This document shows positions 22,714 through 33,819 of a DNA stretch of 64,000 nucleotides, one piece after another (position 1 is the stretch's first letter; each line of letters starts with the position of its first letter). The position numbers and the translations under genes were made by a program. The notes under the pieces are model-generated. The model searched no databases. It saw nothing but the letters and a program-made list of their open reading frames with translations, and was not told where the DNA came from. Source of the stretch: Anthostomella pinea (Eukaryota; Ascomycota; Sordariomycetes; Xylariales; Xylariaceae); contig CAUWAG010000010.1 of assembly GCA_963556695.1 (NCBI GenBank), positions 930,001 to 994,000 of the forward strand, read 5' to 3'.

Positions 22714-24205
22714 ACGTCCTTATCGTGACGAAACACCCGATCCTCGGTCGATTCACACCTCCCTGGTGTTTCTGGCCTCTAGTTGCGTCGAAGCATTATT
22801 TCGTATTAATTTCCGCCTGATACACGCTTTGGGATCTTTCCAATATTTGGTGTAGACGGGACGAAGTCACGACAACCTTTCTCAGCACCTATTTTCCTTC
22901 TGTTGGCCAGCATTGTACTCGACTTCTGCCGCTGGCCGCGGAACACTTCTGTCGACCCAACACCGCAGCGAATATTCTGGCCCATTCCCAACCAGTAATC
23001 GCACTATAATACCACACCCCGCCTCGTCCTATTGCTGGCTGCTATGCTATACCCGGTCCGGAAATATTCCATATACTGCCGACCACTCTATTTGTCTCAG
23101 TTCATTCGCCGAGTCGGGAATCATGGGAGGTTGCTGCGGCCTCGGGGTGGGAGTGGGACGAACATAGGAACTAATGGAGAGCCGTATCGAACTACGGTCA
23201 TACTTCCTTCTATGATTCGGTCCCGGGGCAAGCCTTCTGCCAAGCGATGCATGGAAGTACAGTATCCCGTCTTCGAAGGGGCTTAATGTCCATACCAATG
23301 GACCCCCGAGACCGGAACTCCCCGGTTACTGCGCGTCTACTTCATTCCTGTTTTTGCCTTTACTTGACATCCCCAATCTCGATATGGGTAGATGGAGTGG
23401 AGGTATTGCTTTATATTCCACGAACAAAACGAACAAAATTATGGGGCGGAAGGATGCTGACCTGCGGGTCAGTGGAACGGGGAGGGAGAGTAGGGCAGCA
23501 TCTTGGTCTGACGATGGTGGTACTCGGTCGGGCGTTTCCCAGAGGGTCAACTCGCATCCTTGTTGTTTGAGTGCCTCGCGATGGGTGGATGAGATGGACT
23601 GGGTCCAGCTGAGAGAGTAAGGGGCTTCGGAAGTGGTAAAGAGAAACGAAAACGGCATCGTTATGGCCCTTTACTTGTTGTCTGTACCATAGTCATGTCA
23701 TACTGAATGCCGAAATCATCCAAACTACTCTGCGTTTGCGGATCGGCACGTGCAGCCCATTGATGTCGGTCCAGGCGAAGGGTTATAGGACTGACTGACA
23801 GACTGATTGACTGACGTTGGGTTGGTGGAAAGAAGGCTTAGAGTGGGAGGAGGAGCAGAGGAGGCTCCGCGGCGTTACGAGACGGCCTGTCCGGGCTCTA
23901 TATCTACAGGTCGGAGGTATGCGGACACCGGAGACGAGAGGCTGGCTGACCAAGCTAGGCCACGGGTATTGGCATGTCCGTTGGCGCCACCTAACTCATC
24001 GGGCTTGGTGATTCGCGGCCTATGCGAGCATAAAGCACGTGGGTTTCCGGTCTCGCCGTCGTGCTGGTGCCGCGCGTGTTCTCTGCCCAGGTGGGAAGGA
24101 AGCAGGGGCCGTGTCACAGACCGGGCACCTCCGTCTGTTGAAAGAGGTATTTGTACGGAAGACGTTGATGGCAAGCCCAGGGTAGACGGACAAGACGTCT
24201 CATCC

Positions 24206-24239
24206 CAAGTGGTAGACCAGATCAAGTGGTAGACCAGAT
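24206..24239. repeat. 17-bp exact tandem duplication
   Basis: CAAGTGGTAGACCAGAT occurs twice head to tail (24206-24222 and 24223-24239), consistent with a recent local duplication. Confidence 0.85.
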
Positions 24240-24911
24240 CGTTTCTGGAGATGCGTGATCTAGGAAAGGGGCTGGACACCCGAACCTTTTGTTGTCGTCG
24301 TTTTTGACCCAGACTGTTCGCGCGCAGCTTCGGACATGAGAGGAAAGCGAGCATCATTACCTGGACTCTGGTGTCTCTTATGAAGCTGTGTACCGTCACG
24401 CAAGCAGGCAAGGCAGCGTTGGTGGGATTGGAATCTAGATAGCTCTTCCCTGCATTGGGAGTCTGAGACAGACCACGGTCACACTTGTTGGGGGAATACC
24501 GTATACCGGTACCGCCGCCGTGAACTAGATCGCTCGCATGAATTCACGTTATGGGGTGTGTAGGCATGACTACGAGGTCACTGACGTCCTGCCTTTCCCA
24601 GCATGAGAGTGATAAAAGCCCGCGGCATCTCCGCCTACAACTACTGAACTTTTGAAGAGGTAGGTAGATTTGGGTGTAAACATAAAGGTTAACTTGGGGG
24701 CATGCAGTCATGGATGCGTGGGGCCAAAGTGGTGAAACATGCGTCTGAAACATGGCGTCACGTCGAGCTTGCTTGGGAAGATCCGAAGGTGCGGGTGATC
24801 GTCAGTCGTCCGTCTAGCCGGGTCCCCCGGATGATAAGGTAAGGTTCATCATTCTCGAGTCACCCACCAGTGTCACCAGTCACCACGTGTCGGAGCCGAG
24901 GAGGAGTCTCC

Positions 24912-24939
24912 CGTAACTTGTAAGGCTTAGGAAGTTACG
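24912..24939. repeat. Short hairpin
   Basis: CGTAACTT (24912-24919) and AAGTTACG (24932-24939) form an 8-bp perfect stem with a 12-nt loop. Confidence 0.6.
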
Positions 24940-25106
24940 AGGAGGATGACTACTTCCCACCTACGGCACCTTCCTAAGTCCTATACGCTTGTCCTAGCCC
25001 GAGTCGATCTTGCGAGCCGTTGCGCGACCAACTCTATCCTGAAACACGAAAGCATCATCAGGTCGACTTGAACGTGACACGGGCAGTCGCCAGTTCTTTT
25101 TCTCTA

Positions 25107-25145
25107 CCCCCCCTCCCCCCCCCCTCCGCCCCCCCTCTCTCTCTT
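25107..25145 (-). repeat. C-tract; G-rich minus strand with quadruplex potential
   Basis: The plus strand is almost pure C with single T breaks, then CT repeats. The minus strand therefore has at least four G-runs of six or more with one- to three-base spacers, enough for a G-quadruplex. Confidence 0.75.
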
Positions 25146-26370
25146 CCCGATTTGAGAATCTAACAGAATCATGGACGCGACGCAAAGAAGCAAGCCGACC
25201 TTGTGCTGCGGTGCTACCATGTGGCCTCCAGCTGTTGGGTAAAATAGGTAAGCATGCATGTGCCTATTTTTAACATGGAAAGCCACCGCATTCAGGCGTC
25301 CTGCCTGACCAGTGACATGGGGACCGGCTGAAATTCCTGCCGTGCGCTCCTCCTCCTCAATCCAGCAACTCGTGGACATTGGACACTCGGTAATAATAAC
25401 ATTGAAGAACCAGGGTCAACTAGGCAGCGCCGGTGGTAGACGGGCTATTGACGGGTAGCACCCCGAGAATGAGTCTAGATGGAATTGCATTGTACGTCGG
25501 CGGTGGGCATGACTTCAAATATCGGTTGCGCCGGTGTTTATTGTAATAAGATTGATGATCGAAGAGCACGGACGGGGCCCATTTCTCTCTAGTACAGTAC
25601 CGACGTGGGAAAAGGACGCTTGACAAACCGCGGGGGGACACTATCATCTGGACATCTGCTAACAATAATTCCCATGGATTATGCCTCCAGATTGCGATGC
25701 GCTCTACCTTCTAGAAGCACGCGGAGAAGGAGGAGACGGGGCCGAAGGGGAGAAGGACGGAAGGAGAAGGCAGGACACCGGCGGGTCGCATGATGACTGC
25801 AAATCCGTGGACATGGAATGCCGAGGTTTGCCTGACCTGGTCTATCCATTCCTGTCTATTATTATAAACCCTACATGATTATTTTCAACTTTTCATCACT
25901 GTCCTAAAACGGAATCCTCAGTTGGCTGTGTTTGGTACTCGGGTGGTTCGGCCCCAAGTCTGGAAGAAATTAAAGAATCCATGGATGAGAGTCGATGTTG
26001 TGTCGCATGCTGAGCTGACATGGAATTTCTCCGATGGTTGGCTGCTGCTGATAACATGTAACAACAATACGACATTAGATCTCTCCGAGTCTGTGCAACA
26101 GAACATTGATCACCAGTGAAGCATCGGATATACCGGTGACCATACTTGTAGTAGGCTTGTATAGACCCGTCACACTACATTAGGAGACCGTCCTGCCGTC
26201 CTCAACCCTCGCGTATCGTTCAACGTTGGCCTTACTACTAGCCAGTTGCCTAACATGCCTACCGAGCCAACCTACGAGTACCCATGAATGGTAGGAATCG
26301 AGCAGCAACTCGGCTTGAAAAGGGCATCCATCTACATATCTGTCTATCATATAGTATCTACCTGTCTATA

Positions 26371-26392
26371 TCATCATCATCATCATATCATC
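26371..26392. repeat. TCA trinucleotide repeat
   Basis: An uninterrupted TCA run of about five copies followed by an imperfect extension. Low-complexity intergenic sequence. Confidence 0.7.
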
Positions 26393-27163
26393 ATACGTTC
26401 GGAACTTCGGTACCAAGACCAGAGTCAGGGGTTTAACAACTCCACACTCTGTCTTGGCCGACTCACTCGATTCGTCGTGATGGCATCTCGTGACGGCACC
26501 AGTGCACCACGCAACAGACACGCGACCTGGCAGGCTAGCTGGCTAGCAATGAGGATGGGAGCGATGGATCAAGTGCAGCATGGGCAATGCATCCCTGACG
26601 GACAGGGGTCTACAACCACGTTTTCTAATCCCTGCGCCGTGCCTCACCATAGTTGCCAGCTTGCCACACCATGCGACGCCTACGCAGCCAGTACACGGTT
26701 ACACCGCCGCATCCGACACGTTCAATTGTTGTTATCATCGTTCCAGTCTGCTCTTTGTGCACTCCTCACACGAGTACTACCGAACTTGGAGTTTGCAAAA
26801 TGCACGCCGTTCTGGTTGGAGTTGGGAGTTGGCTGTGGTAACAGGTCTGAGATAGGGGGTTACATGTCTAGTCCCGATTAGGCCACATGTGTAATAAAAA
26901 TAAACCACGTACCCACTTCCACTTTGTACACATCATTCTATCCCCGGGCCAGCGACTCCTTCTGACTTGGTCGGACTCCTCTGCGCTTCCTCCCGGCTCC
27001 TCCTATCCAAGTACAGTAACTATAGTAAATAATAGGTAACGGTTCGCAGTACACTTGGGCAATAGGCTTCTCCATATTTGTGTTTTTCAGAACAATCTAC
27101 CCTGGCTCGGCTTACTACTGTTGAGGAAGTTCCCGTTTATATCTACCTAGTAACGGCACGCTC

Positions 27164-27165
27164 CA

Positions 27166-27197
<32 letters not shown>

Positions 27198-27198
27198 G
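27164..27198. repeat. 7-bp tandem repeat (CTGACCG)x4
   Basis: Four copies of CTGACCG plus a partial fifth, about 370 bp upstream of the PhLP start. Confidence 0.85.
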
Positions 27199-27560
27199 AA
27201 CCTACTTAGTAGTCGCTCCTCCTCCACCCTCCACCCTCCACCGCCTCCAAGCGCAAACCCTGAAACATTCTGACGCATCCCAGGGGCCAGGGGCTGCTGC
27301 CACGTTCGTTTTCCCCGACTCTCCCACCTACCCCCCCGTATTGGGCATTCTTCCAGAACAAGCAGACTCCTTCCTGCCACATCAGCCTAAGCCTCCGTCC
27401 ACCCAAGCATCCAATCATCCAAAGCCTCCAAGCCTCCGTGAAGCCATCCCTCGCTCCATCCCTCCATCGCTCCATCCCTCCATCACCTGCCCTCCATAGG
27501 TAAACACCGACGCCCATATAACCCTCCTGCCCCCTTCCCTCGCCACCACGCCCGCCCACC

Positions 27561-28503
27561 ATGGCCTCGACATCTTCCACCACCAACCTTCACAACCCGA
27601 CTCCCGCCCAACAAGAATTTCAGGACCTACTTGACAAGAACACCGACAAGGGCGAACGTGTACACCCTGAGGACAGAAGAGACAACCGGAGCGACCGAGA
27701 CGATAGCGAGCAGGACGAGGAGGACCAGTACCGCCACGACCAGATCAACGCAGCCATGCGCGCACCCAACCTCAGAGGCGACGTCAACCTGCCGTCCACC
27801 GCCTTTGACGCCGTCCACAGCACCGGCGTCAAGGGTGTCATCGCCGACGCCCGCGCCTACGAAGAAGCTCGCCAGGGCAAGTGGCGGAACCGCGTTAGAG
27901 CCGCGCGCCGCTCCGTCTTTGGTCTGGGCGACGTAGCTAAGGTCTCCGACACGCAGAGCAACGGCGACAGCGACGAGGACCTCGATCAGGACGAAGAGGC
28001 CTTCCTAAGACAATGGCGCGAGAACCGCCGACAGGAGCTAGAGAAGGAGGCAAGGAACGGCATCCGCACCCGCAGGACAAGTCCCAGTCTGCGCATGTTC
28101 GGCCGCATGGACACGGTCGACGCTCTGGGATACCTGGATGCCATCGAAAAGGTCGGCAGGGAGACGGTAGTAGTAGTCTTTGTCTACGACCACGAGGTAA
28201 GCTCCGAGCCATCGACCATGATTCTACAGTACACAGGCTAACTTGCAACGACAGTGTGAAGTGTCGCATCTGATTGAGCAGGCAATGCGGCCGCTTGTCA
28301 CGGCCCACCCCCACGTGCACTTCGTCAAGGTCCACTACGAGGATATCGAGTTTGACAACGCCGCGGTGCCTACGATCCTAGCCTACCGGAACCAGGGCGA
28401 CCTATTCGCCAACATGACGGGCGTCATCGAGATGATACCCGAAGACGAGGACTTCGACACGGCGGCGTTATCGAAGCTGCTAAAGCAGAAGGACGTCTTC
28501 TGA
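27561..28503 (+). CDS. Phosducin-like protein (Gbeta-gamma assembly cochaperone, BDM-1/PhLP1 type)
   Basis: Cytosolic protein of 294 residues from two exons (27561-28196 and 28255-28503). The N-terminal half is acidic and charged, with a helical region around residues 50-110 (NAAMRAPNLRGDVNLPSTAF) that in PhLP contacts Gbeta and the CCT chaperonin. The C-terminal half (about 175-294) is a thioredoxin-like phosducin domain: GYLDAIEKVGRETVVVVFVYD, HFVKVHYEDIEF, VPTILAYRNQGD. The redox CxxC is absent, as expected. In Cryphonectria the ortholog BDM-1 is needed for normal Gbeta level and shares mutant phenotypes with Gbeta (established knowledge). It follows the Gbeta gene on the same strand with no gene between. 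Confidence 0.92.
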
Positions 28504-30140
28504 AGACATTACACCACGCCTCTTCCTTGTCTCGTCGTGAGCGCCTCCCTATGGCGGTGCTGCCCCCCGAACAAGGCGGCGGCGCTTGTGTCATGCCACC
28601 TACGACATGTTTGATTTATTTCCCGCGTTTCCGCTGGATCCGTGGACCGGCCACCAGCATATACTGATACCCATACTTGGATTTGTTTCCTCCCACGTAA
28701 AAGAGAGAGCCCGCGGCGACGGCGTGTTTGGAATGGAGGCGGCTCAGGCAGGGCCCAATCCACCATCCATCTTCATCCCGTCAGGCGGTCGAGCATGGGA
28801 ACGGCGTTCTGGTACCCGCGCATTGGCTGTTCCGATTCAGCATATATTAGTTGCGAGCGCGCACACATGAAGAACGTGAGATAGTCTGGCTATTGGTGGG
28901 CCAGAGGACAGGGTCATAAGCCTCGGCTTTGGTTGGTCGGTTTTAGAGATGAGCGCGGCCCCCGTCCCAATGATCAGCGGCCTATGTGAACGGCGTTTTA
29001 GGAGTAGAAGGGGGTTTCATGGGCACGCAAACGAGACGAGACGACTGAGTGAACTCGTATCGAGTGTTGTCGGGGGCACATGATGGGTGCGTCTTGGTCA
29101 CATTAATACGGCCTGTACAATAATAGCAATGCAAAAGCTCTCCTGATAACGTTCTGGACTCGAAGTCTTCTGCATAGGTCTACGGCGAGGCACCATGTTC
29201 ATTGTTCTTTGAGATGGCACCACCCGGTGTTTATGACATTCTATTTTGCTATATAGGTGGCTAGTTGGAGCTCCTGAGTAGGGGCATGAGCTCTGGGTGC
29301 CTACCTCATAATGTAAAGTAATTGTGGTGCGGGAAACCCCCTATTCTCCACTCATTCATACCTCTCTTATGGCCAAGGCGCTTCGTGTGTTATGAGTCTT
29401 CTTGATACTATCGTGGTCAGCCTTATGGAGAGGAGTAGAGATGGTTGCTCGTCTCTAGTAACAGATAGCCCACGAACTTAAGCCGTGGTATGTATATAAT
29501 ATCTGGCCATGTTGATGTACATACAAGGTATGCTATATGCCTTTTGCATGTAGGAGAAGGTGAAGAATTCAGGAATAACAAAGCACGCCTATCAAGATCA
29601 ACAAGGTGGTCGTCACATCGTCACATGCACATGGCCTGCCCAGAAGGGTGCGCGTGCCAACACTGATATCCACCGTTAACGTTAGCGCCTGACACGCGTG
29701 ATATTGATAAGATGGTCCCCAGACGCTGACGGACCCCTCCTCCGCGCCCCTCCTCCACTGATAGCGCTTGATGAGGCCGATAAGCCCACTACCGTATCGC
29801 CTACATCACCTCACCACCACCTGCATCCATCATCCATCTACCTTCAACCTTCAACCTGTAACCAACTCTCTACTAATAAGCACCTGGCATGGTTTTGGCC
29901 CGGGATATGCCCTCTGACTGAAAGTTGACCACGCACTTTGTTCCAAGTCCGTAGGTAGGTCCCGCGTTGTTCCCTCTATTCAACCCCTCCTTCTCTGCCC
30001 GGGCCGGCTATGGCTGTATACCTTACCTACATGTACTACACCTCTTGTACAAGTGTAGAGGTGAGGTGCCTCCATGTTCTGACCTGTCAGCACGCAGAGC
30101 AGCGACACGCACTCACGCGCTGCCCAATGACAGTTCTCTC

Positions 30141-30182
30141 GGATCACGGATCACGTATCACGGATCACGGATCACGGATCAT
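30141..30182. repeat. 7-bp tandem repeat (GGATCAC)x6
   Basis: Six copies of GGATCAC. The third reads GTATCAC and the last ends in T. Confidence 0.9.
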
Positions 30183-30497
30183 ACCTTCTCAAGCTGTCTA
30201 CATGACTACCTCATAAAGGTAAGAAGAGTTGAGGTGGCGCCTGGATGAGCAAAGCCGGCCAACCTTAGGCCATTAGCACTTGACCTTAAGCTCTCAGATC
30301 CAAACCCCCACCTCCGTCAGACACCTATCAGACACCTATCAGGCGAGCAGCCAAAGCAGGCAGCACTCTTGCACTCTTGTTCTTTGGTCCTGTTTCGGTG
30401 CTTGCCTAAGTTGCCTTGCCCAACTCCGCCCTGCCTGCCTGCCTGCCCGACTGCCCGACTTCCAGTTGATCACCAACAGAGACCACCACCACCACAT

Positions 30498-30521
30498 CAT
30501 AACCATAACCATAACCATAAC
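30498..30521. repeat. 6-bp tandem repeat (CATAAC)x4
   Basis: Four exact CATAAC copies about 320 bp before the next start codon. Confidence 0.85.
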
Positions 30522-30841
30522 CACAAATACAACCACGACAACGAAAGACTGACTCCTCTTTCTTTACCAGGTGACAAGCTGACAGGTTGACGCCTTGGCC
30601 CCTCCGTTCACGCCGCTTCGCTTTCAGTCCCGTCGTCTCTTATTCTCTTACACTGACTGGGCTGCGTCTCTGGTTATATGCCGCCCACCTCGACACCTTC
30701 TCTCTCCAAGCCCCGCATCCGACTTGAGACAGCCTCCAGCCAGCCTTCGTGCAACTGGTCATCCTCATCCTGATTTACCAACATCCACGGTAAAGTCGAG
30801 GTATGACGTGATCTGCCAAAGGCCCCTTCTACCACCACGTT

Positions 30842-32764
30842 ATGGAACAGTCTGCCACTCCCGACATACCGAGTACTGTTCCACCACAACCTCCGCGACC
30901 ATCACCGTCGTCCTACAGAAAACCGTCTCCCTCCCATCTCGTCTCCAGCGAGCCGGGCCCCTCGAACAACACTCCCGACGACCTGACCAGCTCTGTCCCC
31001 TCACTCCGCTTTCCCCGGCCCCTTGGGAACCGCCAACTCACCAACTGGATTTCCTCGAGTTCCCCAGACATCATGCAGCCCGGAAACTTCCCCGACGAGG
31101 ACCCCAGCCTCACTGAGCTGGGTTACGACATCATCGGAACCGACGGAGAGAGTCAGGCCGAATCCACTACGAGCTCGCTCGACTACCAAAGACCAGATGA
31201 CGTCCAGAGCCTGACGGGTACCGACAACGGTACCGATGTCGATACCAACGAGGCCGATACCGACTCGTCGGACGACGACGAGACTACGCTGGATTATCCG
31301 GCTACCCCTAATGACACTGTCGTCAAGCCCAACGTCGCTAGCCAAGACGAAGACGCCGACGTCGAGACTCTACTAAACCAGAGCCTCGAGCACCCTACAA
31401 GCTTCTCCCAACACAGCATCTCCACTTATGAGCCCTTGACCTACGCCGAGCAGTTCCATGCCGAGGAACTGCTTGCGGCGATGCGAGAGTTCCATGCTCC
31501 TGTTCCGCATACGACCTCTCCCGAGGGGACGCAGGGGAAGAGAAGCTCGTCGTCCAAGCCAGAACGTGAGGATACTGCCACGTATGGCGCGACGTACGAA
31601 ACCTACAAGCTTGTGTGCAGGCATATCAGAGAGAAGAGTCACATTCTGATGGTCCTGTCTGGTCTTGCCGTCCTGTACAGTCTTGCCATGGCCGGCAAAT
31701 ATGTCCTGTTCAGTTCGTCAGTCCCAAGAGAACTGTCTACAGTTCCCGTGGCTTCTGTCTCCTCCGCATTCACCCCTTCGTCTGTGGCCGTGATGACGCC
31801 ATCCTCGTCTGGGGCCTTGTCAACGTCGTCAACTACCCAGATACTCGAGGCTCTGCAGACTGGCAGTTCGTCCAAAGCGCTTATCGTTAGCAGCCCTACC
31901 GGGCAGCCAACTGTCTGCTCCGTTGAAATGTATGATCGCAGCGAAATAATTGTCAAAATTCCCCAGAACGTCAAGTCAGCCTGGCTCGCAAAGGATGCTA
32001 TACTGATCGCCGTGAGCCGAGGCGTCCAAGACATCCCCACCAAGGTAAGCTCTGTGGACGAGGGCTTCCTCATTGGTGTGCCGTTGGAGGAGGCACACGG
32101 TGTTTTGGCTGTTTCCATTGCCACCACCCGGAAGCCCAGAATCAACGAGACATTCCGAATCAACTTCGGCAACCATATGCTTACCGGAGCCTTGGATGCT
32201 GGCAAGCAGCTGGTCAAGGGATTTGCGCAGAAGGTTGTCGACACCGTCAACGAGACAACGGCATGGGTTGAAGAGACCTACATACCGGCCTTTGACGTCA
32301 TGTCGAAGCAAGTGTGCGATCAGACGGCATCCGTCTCGGACTCGGTGCTTCAGGGCCTTCGGAATGCGGGCAACCGTGCTCTGGCCATTCCCACACGCCT
32401 GACTTCCGAAATCGCCACCAAGATCAAGCAGTCGTTGGACCGTGACATGATGGCCCGACGTGCCGATCAGGCCCAATCCGAGTTGGCACGGCAGGCTCAA
32501 GATGTTCGCGATGAATTGGCCATGGCCCTCCTCCGAGGTCAACTCAGCTCGAAGCTGTTGTGGCTCAAGCTGCAGGGCAAGACGGAGGAGTACCAGCATT
32601 ACCTCGACAAGGCCGAGGTCTACTGGGACGAGCAGCGCGCGGGTGCCGTGCTGGCCAGACGTGAGAGGGCTGAGCGTGTCAAGACGCAGATCCGGGCTCG
32701 GCGGAAGCAGGAGCTTCACGACGCGAGAGCTTCGTTCTGGCGCAAGGGCCGGGCGCGAGCGTAG
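30842..32764 (+). CDS. Unknown single-span membrane protein with C-terminal coiled coil
   Basis: A 640-residue protein in one exon that I cannot assign to a family. Residues 1-265 are Ser/Pro- and then Asp/Glu-rich and probably disordered (for example TDSSDDDETTLDYP). One clear hydrophobic segment lies at about 268-290 (ILMVLSGLAVLYSLAMAGKY). A Ser/Thr-rich stretch follows (to about 350), then a folded, possibly beta-rich region (about 355-450, SVEMYDRSEIIVKIPQNV). A long charged helical region reaches the C-terminus (about 530-640) and ends RKGRARA. A domain architecture of disordered head, one membrane span, compact domain and coiled coil suggests an organelle or nuclear-envelope scaffold, but no function is shown. 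Coding bias and the 1.9 kb open frame support a real gene. Confidence 0.8.
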   Translation: MEQSATPDIPSTVPPQPPRPSPSSYRKPSPSHLVSSEPGPSNNTPDDLTSSVPSLRFPRPLGNRQLTNWISSSSPDIMQPGNFPDEDPSLTELGYDIIGTDGESQAESTTSSLDYQRPDDVQSLTGTDNGTDVDTNEADTDSSDDDETTLDYPATPNDTVVKPNVASQDEDADVETLLNQSLEHPTSFSQHSISTYEPLTYAEQFHAEELLAAMREFHAPVPHTTSPEGTQGKRSSSSKPEREDTATYGATYETYKLVCRHIREKSHILMVLSGLAVLYSLAMAGKYVLFSSSVPRELSTVPVASVSSAFTPSSVAVMTPSSSGALSTSSTTQILEALQTGSSSKALIVSSPTGQPTVCSVEMYDRSEIIVKIPQNVKSAWLAKDAILIAVSRGVQDIPTKVSSVDEGFLIGVPLEEAHGVLAVSIATTRKPRINETFRINFGNHMLTGALDAGKQLVKGFAQKVVDTVNETTAWVEETYIPAFDVMSKQVCDQTASVSDSVLQGLRNAGNRALAIPTRLTSEIATKIKQSLDRDMMARRADQAQSELARQAQDVRDELAMALLRGQLSSKLLWLKLQGKTEEYQHYLDKAEVYWDEQRAGAVLARRERAERVKTQIRARRKQELHDARASFWRKGRARA

Positions 32765-33819
32765 CGTGCAGGGTTGATGGGCACCCTTGCACACTTTATA
32801 CCACATGGTCGGCTGGGATGAGACGGTATGGCGTTGGGCTCTCGGAATGTATTTGTGTTTGCTGGTTTAGTTGATCCCGGAGTCCTCCCACCAGATACCA
32901 CGGCAAGGGCGAGGCAGACTTGCCCCACGCCCAATCTCCGCTCTCTTGTTGCAGCAATGTTCGTCTGCCGCTACCTGGAGGCACCTGCGCATGAACAGCA
33001 TAGGCCGTGGCAGGTCATTTCATCTTTTTTCTTTCCAGTGCCAGGGCTGCTCCCGGACAGCAGAGGGCTCATGAGAGAGTAGTCTTCTAGCCAGGTGAGC
33101 TACCTCGAGCAATCAATCGCTGCCTGTACACCGAAGGGTGTCGTCGATGGCGGCGAGACGACATTGGTTCTAAAGGAGCTAGTCAGGACTCGAGGTGGAC
33201 GGACTAAATAGATGACAGACAAGAAAATCTGACACTGTATTGCTTCAGCAGCCGTGGATGTGTCTTTTCCGATGTCTAATGATCAACTTTGCCGTCCCGA
33301 TACTTCCTTGAACCTTTGAATGTGTTTACTACCCCCGCCCAAGCTCATGACTACTATGTGAGACCTGCTGAGCACGTTGCCGACCTTGTATACACCACTC
33401 ACACATGAACTCGGTTCGATGCGCACCTGTAAGGACCATAGGGATCCGTTATGGCCAACAATGTGTGCATGGTTAAGTGTACACGGTTGTAGCACTCCCG
33501 TGTGTCCCAAAGCAGCGCCATTGAAACTGCGTAATACGCTGATACACTTATCAGTACCTCCGTACAAGCTGGAAGTTTAATAATAATGAAAATGGCGGCC
33601 CGGACTGTATGTGGTGGAAAAGTGCGGCGTTCGGAGTTCCAAGGTTGATAAAAGTGGGTTCTAACTTCTCGCTCAATTTCACCCAGCCAGCCCAGCTTGA
33701 GGTCCCGGGTCCCGAGTATAAGTTTACCACCTCAGGTACACACAACCATCTGATATCTCACCTGACCTTCTGCCCTGAATGAACACATCCATTACCACAT
33801 GCATGACGCATAATCGACA
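32765..33819. other. Intergenic 1 kb
   Basis: 3' region of the membrane protein gene and promoter of the F-box-like gene. No gene, RNA or repeat is recognised. Confidence 0.45.

Larger units (their letters stand above)
22714..27560. other. Large gene-free interval between Gbeta and PhLP genes
   Basis: At 4.8 kb this is the largest gap. No frame on either strand looks conserved. It contains a 17-bp tandem duplication (24206-24239), a hairpin CGTAACTT/AAGTTACG (24912-24939), a C-rich tract (25107-25145), a TCA repeat near 26371 and a 7-bp repeat (27164-27198). The last 400 bp are pyrimidine-rich with CATCCCTC/CATCGCTC repeats and are likely the PhLP promoter and leader. An unannotated noncoding RNA or remote regulatory region is possible but not shown. 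Confidence 0.45.
28504..30841. other. Intergenic 2.3 kb
   Basis: Between PhLP and the unknown membrane protein gene. No gene is recognised. It has a GGATCAC repeat (30141-30182), a CATAAC repeat (30498-30521), GTAGGTAGGT at 29951-29960 and a pyrimidine-rich leader before 30842. Confidence 0.45.

Noticed and set aside
26288..26881. 197-codon plus-strand frame in the large gap
   Set aside because: Contains a translated TCA repeat (HHHHH) and no conserved-looking segment; probably chance.
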